Of a stretch of DNA of 64,000 bases, positions 57,285 through 64,000 are shown piece by piece (position 1 is the first letter of the stretch; each line of letters starts with the position of its first letter). The position numbers were made by a program, and so were the translations under genes. The notes under the pieces are model-generated. The model was not told where the DNA came from and ran no database searches. It was given only the letters and a program-made list of their open reading frames with translations. Source of the DNA: Paenibacillus yonginensis (lineage in GTDB: Bacteria > Bacillota > Bacilli > Paenibacillales > Paenibacillaceae); NCBI RefSeq assembly GCF_001685395.1, contig NZ_CP014167.1, forward strand, positions 2,981,501 to 3,045,500, given 5' to 3'.

Positions 57285-57345
57285 CTCTGCCTGCGAATTC
57301 ATATGCTAAAATGAAAGGGTGTGTTTACAGAAAGGAGACTTTCAA

Positions 57346-58023
57346 ATGAACCGTCAGCAGGACCGGGAGATTGAACAGTGGCTGGAAGAGCTATCAGCGA
57401 TGGAGGACGAGCGCAAAATGACCGCCAAACAGCTGCAGATCGTTCGATCAGCCGTGGATATATTTTCCGAAAAAGGGTATGCCGCCGCTTCTACAAGCGA
57501 AATCGCCCAGCGGGCGGGCGTTGCCGAAGGGACGATTTTCAGACATTATAAAACAAAAAAAGAGCTGCTGCTCTCGATCGTGACACCGCTTATGAGCCGT
57601 CTTGTTGCTCCTTTTATTATCCGCAACTTCCAGGCTGTGCTGAGCGCCCAATATGAAACCTTTGAGGAGTTTCTCCGGGCCGTGATCGAGAACCGGATCG
57701 ACTTTGCCCGCAAACATATGAAAGTAATCAAAATCCTGATTCAGGAAATCCCGTTTCAGCCGGATTTGAAGAAAGCTTTCCTGGAACAGGTCGGGGCCCC
57801 TGTCGGTTCGCGGATCCGTGAAATCATGGTTTATTACCAGGAAAAAGGCCAGCTTAGCAAAGAGATCAAACCGGAAACAGCTTTGCGTTTTATGGCTTCG
57901 ACCATTATGGGGCTGTTCGCAGAGAAATTCCTGCTGTTCCCTGATCGTCCCTGGGATGAGCAGGCTGCCACGGATGAGCTGATTCAACTGATTTTGCATG
58001 GGATGGGCGCAGACTCTAAATAA
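57346..58023 (+). CDS. TetR-family regulator of the ABC-2 operon
   Basis: About 225 residues. The N-terminal helix-turn-helix (about 35-80) reads AAASTSEIAQRAGVAEGTIFRH. The C-terminal ligand domain is helical. The ATG at 57346 is 9 bases after AAGGAG. Third gene of the exporter operon, probably controlling the palindrome at 55441-55454. The ligand is unknown, probably an exporter substrate. Confidence 0.93.
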   Translation: MNRQQDREIEQWLEELSAMEDERKMTAKQLQIVRSAVDIFSEKGYAAASTSEIAQRAGVAEGTIFRHYKTKKELLLSIVTPLMSRLVAPFIIRNFQAVLSAQYETFEEFLRAVIENRIDFARKHMKVIKILIQEIPFQPDLKKAFLEQVGAPVGSRIREIMVYYQEKGQLSKEIKPETALRFMASTIMGLFAEKFLLFPDRPWDEQAATDELIQLILHGMGADSK

Positions 58024-58049
58024 ATTTAAACCTGAAAGGTCCAAATTCC

Positions 58050-58802
58050 TTAAATATCCCTTTGCGTCAGCACATTCAGGAAAGCAGCGGCCCGCGGACT
58101 TGACGGGTGCTGCAGCACCTCGGAAGGCGGCCCCTGCTCGATAATTTGGCCCTGATCAATCAGAATCACCTGATCCGCCACATCGGCCGCAAATTTCATT
58201 TCATGGGTGACAACGGCCATCGTCATGCCTTCGGCTGCGAGCTGCTTCATCACTTTAAGCACCTCGCTCACCAGTTCGGGGTCAAGGGCTGAGGTGGGCT
58301 CGTCAAACAGCAGCACTTCCGGGTCAACCGCCATCGCCCGGGCGATGCCGACCCGCTGCTGCTGGCCCCCGGAAAGCTGATGCGGATAATTATCCGCCTT
58401 ATCCGCCAGACCCACCTTGCCCAGCAGTTCAGCCGCCCGTCTTCTCGCTTCCTCCTTGCTTTTCCCCTGTACCGTGATCTGGGCTTCCATCACATTCGCC
58501 AGCGCCGTCATATGCGGAAACAAATTATACGACTGGAACACCATACCCGTTCGTTTGCGCAGCGCCAGCACTTCCTTCGGTTTAGGCCTGGACCCCGCAT
58601 GAAAATCCAGCGTGACGTCACCTACCGTAAGACGTCCTTCGTCAGGCGTTTCCAGCAGGTTCAGACAGCGCAGCAGGGTAGTCTTGCCCGAGCCCGAAGG
58701 GCCGATAATGACAAGCACCTTGCCTTTTTCCAAGGAAAGATCAATGCCTTTCAGCACCTCAAGGGCTCCAAACGATTTATGCAAATTTTGAATTTGGATC
58801 AT
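58050..58802 (-). CDS. Polar amino-acid ABC importer ATPase
   Basis: 250 residues, GlnQ/TcyN-like. Walker A is [15 protein letters not shown], the signature LSGGQQQR and Walker [15 protein letters not shown]. It energises the permease encoded 11 bases upstream. Convergent with the TetR gene, only 26 bases apart, with no clear terminator between. Confidence 0.95.
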   Translation of the reverse strand: MIQIQNLHKSFGALEVLKGIDLSLEKGKVLVIIGPSGSGKTTLLRCLNLLETPDEGRLTVGDVTLDFHAGSRPKPKEVLALRKRTGMVFQSYNLFPHMTALANVMEAQITVQGKSKEEARRRAAELLGKVGLADKADNYPHQLSGGQQQRVGIARAMAVDPEVLLFDEPTSALDPELVSEVLKVMKQLAAEGMTMAVVTHEMKFAADVADQVILIDQGQIIEQGPPSEVLQHPSSPRAAAFLNVLTQRDI

Positions 58803-58813
58803 AGGGTCCCCTC

Positions 58814-59482
58814 CTATCGCGCCGAATAACGGGCAAGCCGTCTTTCCAGGTTATTTTGCAGCGCCGACAACACCGTACAGAAGAGAAGATAAATTAGTCC
58901 CGCTTCGGAATAGATCAGCAAAGGTTCATATGTGGTGGCCGTTATCTGCTGGGATTTCTTAAACAGCTCTACGTAAGTAATGGTTCCAGCCAATGAAGTA
59001 TCCTTCACCAGGCTGATAAAAGAGTTTGCCAATGGCGGCACTGAAACTCTGGCGGCCTGAGGTAAAATTATACGCCGCAAAGCCTGGATTCTGGTCATGC
59101 CAAGCGAATCGGCAGCCTCCCATTGGCCGTTCGGAATCGACAAAATCGCGGCCCGGACGATCTCCGATCCATAAGCGCCGACACTGAGGGTAAATCCAAT
59201 CACCGCTGCGGGAAAAGGGTCGAGCGTAATGCCTACAGACGGCAGCCCATAGAAAATAATAAAGAGCTGGAGCAGCAGCGGTGTGCCTCGAATGATCCAT
59301 ACATAAAAACGGGCGAGCTGTCTGAGCACCCCGATATTCGAAAGTCTCGCCAGAGCCGTCAGAATCGCCAGAATAAGTCCAAGCGCAAACGAAATCAAAG
59401 TCAGCGGAATCGTGAAAGCCACCCCTGCTTTCAGCAGGGGCAGCAGCGAATCGATAAAGATTTGAATTTTACGGTCATCCAT
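58814..59482 (-). CDS. Polar amino-acid ABC importer permease
   Basis: 222 residues, HisM/GlnP-like with about five spans. The EAA loop includes [22 protein letters not shown]. It probably functions as a homodimer, since a single permease gene is present. It lies between the binding-protein and ATPase genes. Confidence 0.95.
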   Translation of the reverse strand: MDDRKIQIFIDSLLPLLKAGVAFTIPLTLISFALGLILAILTALARLSNIGVLRQLARFYVWIIRGTPLLLQLFIIFYGLPSVGITLDPFPAAVIGFTLSVGAYGSEIVRAAILSIPNGQWEAADSLGMTRIQALRRIILPQAARVSVPPLANSFISLVKDTSLAGTITYVELFKKSQQITATTYEPLLIYSEAGLIYLLFCTVLSALQNNLERRLARYSAR

Positions 59483-59517
59483 AGGTCAAACCATCCTTTG
59501 GGCTTTGGGCTTTGGCC

Positions 59518-60375
59518 TTATTTCGAAACATCCTCGCCAAAATATTTTTTGGAAATGCTGAGGTAAGTACCGTCCTTCTGCATATCGGCAAGAGCCTGAT
59601 TAACGGCGTCCACCAGGTCTGTTTCCCCTTTGCGGAAGAGGGCAGCGCTTTGCGAGGCGTTTGCCTCTTCATCCACGATCTTCAGCGGGATATCGGGTTT
59701 CTGCTTCTTGAGATCCAGATAAGACAGGTTGTCATTGATCGTGGCGTCAATCCGCTTGGAATTGAGCAGATCAATGGCCTGATTGAAGCCGTCGATATCT
59801 ACGATCTCGGCCCCATTCTCTTTGGCAATCTTCCCGAGATTGCTGGTCAGCGTCTGGCCGGCTTTTTTCCCCTTGAGATCGGCAAAACTCTTAATATCAG
59901 TATTGTCTTTCCGGACGATCAAAACAGCCTTGGAGGCAATGTAAGGGCTTGAGAAATCATATTTCGCCTTGCGCTCATCATTGATGGACACCTCGTTAAA
60001 CACCGCATCAAAGCGTTTGGCGTCCAGACCGGCTATCATGCCGTCCCATTGAGTTTCAACAAACTCTGCTTTCACGCCGAGTCGTTTGGCTATCTCCTTG
60101 GCTATGTCCACGTCAAAGCCGGTCAGCGTACCGCCGGCATCGTGAAAGGAAAAGGGCGCATAAGTTCCCTCTGTCCCGATCAGGAGCGAACCCCGCTTCT
60201 GGACCGCGGCCAAAGCGCCTTCACCACCGTTACCGTTGCCGGAGGAAACCTCCGGTGTAGTTCCCTGGGCGTTCCCCGGACTTGGGGAAGGTTCGGCGTT
60301 GTTTTTGTTGTTCCCGCAGCCGGCAATCATCAGGACGATTACCAAAACGGCTGCAATCAAATTCCATTTCTTCAA
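59518..60375 (-). CDS. Polar amino-acid-binding lipoprotein (SBP family 3)
   Basis: About 285 residues. The signal peptide ends in a lipobox LMIAGC, with the lipidated Cys at residue 20, followed by an Asn/Pro/Ser/Gly linker and the family-3 motif TGFDVDIAKEIAKRLG. The TTG at 60375 is 9 bases after GGGAG and is preferred over upstream in-frame ATGs. The best match is to cystine/polar amino-acid binding proteins, but the ligand is not proven. Confidence 0.92.
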   Translation of the reverse strand: MKKWNLIAAVLVIVLMIAGCGNNKNNAEPSPSPGNAQGTTPEVSSGNGNGGEGALAAVQKRGSLLIGTEGTYAPFSFHDAGGTLTGFDVDIAKEIAKRLGVKAEFVETQWDGMIAGLDAKRFDAVFNEVSINDERKAKYDFSSPYIASKAVLIVRKDNTDIKSFADLKGKKAGQTLTSNLGKIAKENGAEIVDIDGFNQAIDLLNSKRIDATINDNLSYLDLKKQKPDIPLKIVDEEANASQSAALFRKGETDLVDAVNQALADMQKDGTYLSISKKYFGEDVSK

Positions 60376-60468
60376 AAGCTCCGTCTCCCTTCTTCCTGTT
60401 GTCATGTATACTTTACCCAAATTGTTTATGAGTTATTTGGTGATGAAGCAGCGCAGCCAAATCAAGAC

Positions 60469-60498
60469 AAAAAGCCACTTCATCTTGGATGAAGCGGC
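60469..60498 (-). terminator. Rho-independent terminator after the 60525 TetR gene
   Basis: GCCGCTTCAT-CCAAG-ATGAAGTGGC with one G-U pair, followed by TTTTT on the minus strand. Confidence 0.88.
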
Positions 60499-60524
60499 CT
60501 CCCTAGTTCGCTTTGAGGCGCTCG

Positions 60525-61265
60525 CTATTCAATTAAACCCGATTTAAACAGGCTGAACACGCCTTCGCAGAACTCCTCTTTCGTTGTGGCATAATGTTTG
60601 CGTTGATACATATAGACGTCCGGACTGACAACCGCGATGATCGCATTGGCCGCTAAGGAGGGACTTACCGTCTTCATCTCCCCGCGCCCGGCAGCCTCTG
60701 TTAATAAAGCCGTAATCAAGACATTCAGCCTCTCAAAAAAAGGATGCTCAAACTGGGTTAATTGATGTTTGCCCATAAATTCCGCTTTGATGACGTACAG
60801 AAGCTCCGTCTGCTCATCAATGAAATTGACGATGTTCTCCAGCGTCCATTTCAAACGATAAACACTGGGATAATCTGCAAGCGGATCGACCAAATCTACG
60901 GAATCTCTGGAATCTATCGAGTCCACGGGACCCTGTTCGCCTTTCGACCTGGCCAGCTCCTCCTTGGACGGCCCCTCCTCCAGCCGGGCCAGCAGCGCTT
61001 CGCTGCTTCTGCGGAGCAGCTCCGAGCTGATCTCTCCTTTGTTGGCATATCGCCGGTATAAAGAGCCTTGTCCAATATCCGCCAGCTTGGCGATTTGCGA
61101 CATGGTTGCCTCCTCGAAGGTTCCTTTATGCAGCATGTCTTTAACGACATTCAGAATCCGTTTCTTGTATTCATCTTCAACCTGGGCAACTCCTTTGGAA
61201 GACAAGGCTTCCGGACCTTTGGATAATTTCTTCTTATTTTTGTTACCGGCATTAAGCCCTCTCAT
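60525..61265 (-). CDS. TetR-family regulator divergent from the MFS pump
   Basis: 246 residues. Lys/Arg-rich N-terminus, then a helix-turn-helix near 50-95 (EEATMSQIAKLADIGQGSLYRR) and a helical ligand domain with a Ser/Asp-rich insertion (about 120-140). The ATG follows AAGGGAG. It is divergent from the MFS gene across a 195-base gap with two near-identical palindromes. It probably represses both. Confidence 0.93.
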   Translation of the reverse strand: MRGLNAGNKNKKKLSKGPEALSSKGVAQVEDEYKKRILNVVKDMLHKGTFEEATMSQIAKLADIGQGSLYRRYANKGEISSELLRRSSEALLARLEEGPSKEELARSKGEQGPVDSIDSRDSVDLVDPLADYPSVYRLKWTLENIVNFIDEQTELLYVIKAEFMGKHQLTQFEHPFFERLNVLITALLTEAAGRGEMKTVSPSLAANAIIAVVSPDVYMYQRKHYATTKEEFCEGVFSLFKSGLIE

Positions 61266-61292
61266 TCATTACGCTCCCTTGGCAAATCGAAT

Positions 61293-61321
61293 TTGACAAT
61301 ACGGACATTTGTCCGTAAACT
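61293..61321 (+). promoter_or_regulatory. MFS promoter with operator 1 in the spacer
   Basis: TTGACA (61293-61298), 17 bases, TAAACT (61316-61321). The spacer is almost filled by the perfect palindrome TACGGACA-TT-TGTCCGTA (61300-61317). A repressor bound there would block polymerase, which is textbook TetR-type control. Confidence 0.85.
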
Positions 61322-61333
61322 ATAGATGCTATT

Positions 61334-61350
61334 TCGGACATCTGTCCGTA
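61334..61350. promoter_or_regulatory. Operator 2 of the TetR/MFS pair
   Basis: CGGACA-TC-TGTCCG with the same core as operator 1. The centres are 33 bases apart (about three helical turns), so two dimers would bind the same DNA face. For the TetR gene, a CGGACA...TATAGT pattern on the minus strand would place its promoter across this operator. Confidence 0.78.
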
Positions 61351-61460
61351 AATGGTTTGCCTTTCCTTATATCTTATCTTAAAAAGAACCGGACGGGATC
61401 GTCAATGAACCTTTAGGGAAAGTTGTTCCCGATCCGGCAAGAAGAGGAGCAGGAGAAAAC

Positions 61461-62988
61461 ATGGTACACTCTGTACAACCGGCTGCGGATTTCAGGCTCA
61501 GAAGCATTCTGGTTCCCTTGATCGCCATTATCGCCGGCGTATTTATGGTCGTTCTCGACGGTACGGCTATGAACGTGGCCTTGTCCACTCTGGTGGCGGA
61601 CTTTAACGCTACCCTCCCCACCCTGCAATGGGTCGTAACGGGATATATGCTGGCCCAGGCTTCCGTTATTCCGCTGTCGGGCTGGCTGTCCGACCGTTTT
61701 GGCGCCAAAACGGTGTTTATGACCGCGGTTATCCTGTTTACGCTTGGATCGATTTTATGCGCTACGCCGCAAAATGCAGAGCTGCTGATCGTATTCCGCG
61801 TTATTCAGGGACTCGGGGGCGGCTGCGTGCTGCCGGTAGCTATGGCTTACGTTTATCGGCTCGCCCCACGGGAGAAAGTCGGTATTGTAATGGGCATTAT
61901 GGGGATTCCGGTCTTGTTCGCGCCGGCGATCGGCCCCGTGCTTTCCGGCTGGCTGGTAGAATACCATTCGTGGCGCTGGATTTTTTTGATCAATATTCCG
62001 GTCGGCATCCTTTGCGTGCTGGTCGGCATCAAGAAGCTGCCATGGGTGGATCGCAGCAGCGTGCCAGGCTTTGACAAACTCGGCATCATTCTGGGGCCGC
62101 TGGCCTTCGCTTCCCTCTCTTACGGGATTAATCAGGGGGCGGACAGCTGGACCTCCCAAAAAAACCGTCATCGGCCTTGCCGTTGGCGCCCTGGCGTTGA
62201 TCGCGTTTGTGGTGACCGAGCTGCGCGCGAAATCTCCGCTTATGGAGCTGCGCATCTTCCGTTCAGTCGATTTCAGCGTAGGCATTGTCGTGCAGTGGGT
62301 CGCCCAGTTTGCGCTTTACGGAGCCTTGTTCCTGCTGCCGCAGTTTCTGCAGCAGGCCCGCGGCTTTGAAGCGTTTGACACCGGTTTGATCCTGCTGCCG
62401 CAGGCGATTGCTTCCGGTTTGATGATGCCGATTGCCGGCTTTCTGTTTGACCGGATTGGCGTCCGCTGGCTGGTTGTCATCGGATTAAGTTTAGTCTCGG
62501 GGGCTTTGTTTCAGTATTCGCAGGTCGATTTGACCACCGAAGGCAAAGACCTGATCCTGCCGCTGATTATGTGCGGCGCAGGCGTTGGCATGATGTCGAT
62601 GCCGATGAATACACATCTGCTGAACAAAGCGCCGCAAAAGCTCGTTGGAAGGGTCACCTCGCTCACCAACGCTATGCAGCAGGTGGTCAATTCCATGGCC
62701 GTAGCTGCTTTGGTCACTATTTTGACCTCCAACACCACCAAACATGTCAATGAAATGAAAGCAGCTGCCGGGCAGGCCGGAGCTGCCGCCAATGCCGCCT
62801 CTGCTTCTCCCGAAGCGCTCAAGCAGGCTGCTGCCGGCGCTATGACGCTGGGCTTTGACGATACCTTTAAGCTGATGGCTTTCGTCGCCATCGGCGGAGC
62901 GGTTCTAGGCTTTATTCTTCGCCGCGGACGCAAGGACGCAGCCGAGTCCAGCTCCGCTGCCAGCGTTCAAATTTCAAATTCAGACTGA
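61461..62988 (+). pseudogene. DHA2-family MFS drug efflux pump, frameshifted in an A7 run
   Basis: Coding sequence for a 14-span EmrB/QacA-type proton antiporter. The first 235 residues read in one frame (motif C-like FAPAIGPVLSGWLVE; WLSDRFGAKTVF). From the run of seven A at 62158-62164, homology continues in the next frame (KTVIGLAVGALALIAF...) to 62988. With six A residues the protein would be 508 residues, a normal length. The shift could be a real mutation, transcriptional slippage or a sequencing error. AGGAG precedes the ATG. A 5' UTR hairpin (61389-61437) precedes it. Confidence 0.88.
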
Positions 62989-63004
62989 ATGCAGTGATTC
63001 AGCC

Positions 63005-63055
63005 AAAGCAAACAAAATGCCGCCTCGGGGCTCGAGGGCGGCATCTTGCTTTTTT
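63005..63055. terminator. Bidirectional terminator between two MFS genes
   Basis: ATGCCGCC.C/G.GGGCGGCAT core extended by AAAGCAA (63005-63011) and TTGCTTT (63046-63052), then TTTTTT. It lies between convergent genes. Confidence 0.85.
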
Positions 63056-63097
63056 ATAGAATGGATCCTATCTATATCCTTGGCTTTCCCCTGAATC

Positions 63098-64000
63098 TCA
63101 GGCAATCCGGCTGACCTCTGGCGGCTCGAGATCGCTCGTTCGCTGAATCTGCCGCACGGGCGAAGCAAGCAGGAGAAATACGGTCATCAACGACAAGCAT
63201 CCTGCCACCACAAGCGTTCCCCGTAAGCCGATCCAGGTGCCAAGGGCCCCGCCGAGCAAAGCCCCCAGCGGAATCGCTCCCCGGCTAATAAAGGTTTGGG
63301 CGGAATTAACCCGTCCCATCTTGTCATTAGGCGTGACGGCCTGCCTCAAACTGACTTGATTAATATAATACACGGTATTTCCCATAGAGGAGCACATTTG
63401 GGCCAGCATGAGCAGCAGGAGAATGAGCAGCAGATTCCCAGCAGCCGCAGATACCAGCAAATAACCCGTGCCGATAAGCAGCGAAGAGCCTGCAATCGCT
63501 AAGCCGATCCCTGTCTTCGCCGCCAGACGGCCTGCCAGCATAGCGCCCAGCACGGCCCCGAAGCTGCCGACCCCGTAGATCAAGCCTATGGAACCCGCTT
63601 GCAAGGACAACTTCTGCACCAGAAACAGCATATACACCGCATCAAAGGAACAGCGGGAGAAATTAAGCAGCGCCGTGGAATAAGCAATGGTTCTAAGGAA
63701 AGGATTCGAGAACAGGAATACAAATCCGCTTTTGATGGAGCTCAAGAGGCCTCTGCCGGGAACAGCCGGCAGCTTCTCTGCGATTTTGATTCGTCTGAAG
63801 ATCCAGATGGATACCAAATAAGTCGCTACATCAACCCAGATGGCAAACGGAGCTGTCAAGGCCTGAATAAGGCCGCCAGCCGTCGTTGGTCCGGCGAACT
63901 GCGCCGCCGCCCGTGTTCCTTCCAGCTTGCTGTTGCCTTCGGTGAGCTCTTCCCGGCTTACAATCGAGGGCAGAAAAGACTGGTAAGCAAATTGAAACAC
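63098..64000 (-). CDS. MFS transporter (partial, N-terminus outside window)
   Basis: The last 300 residues of an MFS protein, with about eight visible spans; the gene continues beyond the right edge. The pattern (QFAYQSFLPSIVSREELTEGNSKLEGTRAAAQFAGPTTAGG; MCSSMGNTVYYINQVSLRQ) resembles the EntS/macrolide-efflux MFS group common in Firmicutes. Residue numbering and substrate cannot be given. Convergent with the DHA2 pump. Confidence 0.88.
   Translation of the reverse strand: MFQFAYQSFLPSIVSREELTEGNSKLEGTRAAAQFAGPTTAGGLIQALTAPFAIWVDVATYLVSIWIFRRIKIAEKLPAVPGRGLLSSIKSGFVFLFSNPFLRTIAYSTALLNFSRCSFDAVYMLFLVQKLSLQAGSIGLIYGVGSFGAVLGAMLAGRLAAKTGIGLAIAGSSLLIGTGYLLVSAAAGNLLLILLLLMLAQMCSSMGNTVYYINQVSLRQAVTPNDKMGRVNSAQTFISRGAIPLGALLGGALGTWIGLRGTLVVAGCLSLMTVFLLLASPVRQIQRTSDLEPPEVSRIA

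Overview
The window is moderate-GC Firmicute chromosome, most likely from Paenibacillus or a close relative. Three things support this. It carries endospore genes (spoIVFA/spoIVFB, spoIIB, spoVID, lonB). Its gene order tig-clpX-lonB-lonA-ysxC-hemA...hemL-spoVID-valS-folC-spoIIB-maf-radC-mreBCD-minCD-spoIVFAB-rplU-prp-rpmA matches that known from Bacillus subtilis. It also shows Paenibacillus-like variations: clpP and ispG beside clpX, a fused cobA-hemD, a Met8-type gene inside the heme operon, and an RNase E/G gene next to spoIVFB. No species can be named from sequence alone.

Positions 1-42,119 are almost entirely on the minus strand and form a long conserved block. Reading 5' to 3' (right to left): a gene of unknown function with no ordinary start codon; tig; clpP-clpX; ispG; a group II intron abutting the ispG terminator; lonB; an IS200-like element; lonA-ysxC; the tetrapyrrole operon hemA-hemX-met8-hemC-cobA/hemD-hemB-hemL with a pseudouridine synthase; spoVID; a T-box-controlled valS followed by folC and murC; spoIIB; maf; radC; mreBCD; minCD; spoIVFAB; rng; and the ribosomal operon rplU-prp-rpmA. 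Functionally this is proteostasis (trigger factor, Clp, Lon), heme and siroheme synthesis, cell-wall precursor synthesis, cell shape and division-site selection, and sporulation. Two mobile elements have entered it, one on each side of lonB.

At 42,265 there is a tRNA-Arg(UCU) gene followed by a partial duplication of its 3' end and terminator. From there the content becomes accessory: a lipoprotein with an internal duplication, two peroxide/thiol proteins, a complete Opp/Dpp-type peptide transporter (order D-F-A-B-C on the minus strand), a heterodimeric ABC exporter with one degenerate ATPase site, a PilZ protein, an ABC-2 exporter operon with its TetR regulator and a probable operator, a polar amino-acid ABC importer, a divergent TetR/MFS efflux pair with two matching operators, and a partial second MFS gene at the right edge. 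The DHA2-type MFS gene is split by a +1 shift in a run of seven A residues.

No CRISPR array, rRNA, prophage or defence island was seen, and nothing here is clearly a new multi-gene system. The most interesting leads are regulatory or structural: the intron placed exactly at a terminator, the occluded tnpA leader, the tRNA 3'-end duplication with its conserved-looking spacer, interleaved inverted repeats upstream of maf, the non-canonical start at 42,119, and the two TetR operator systems.
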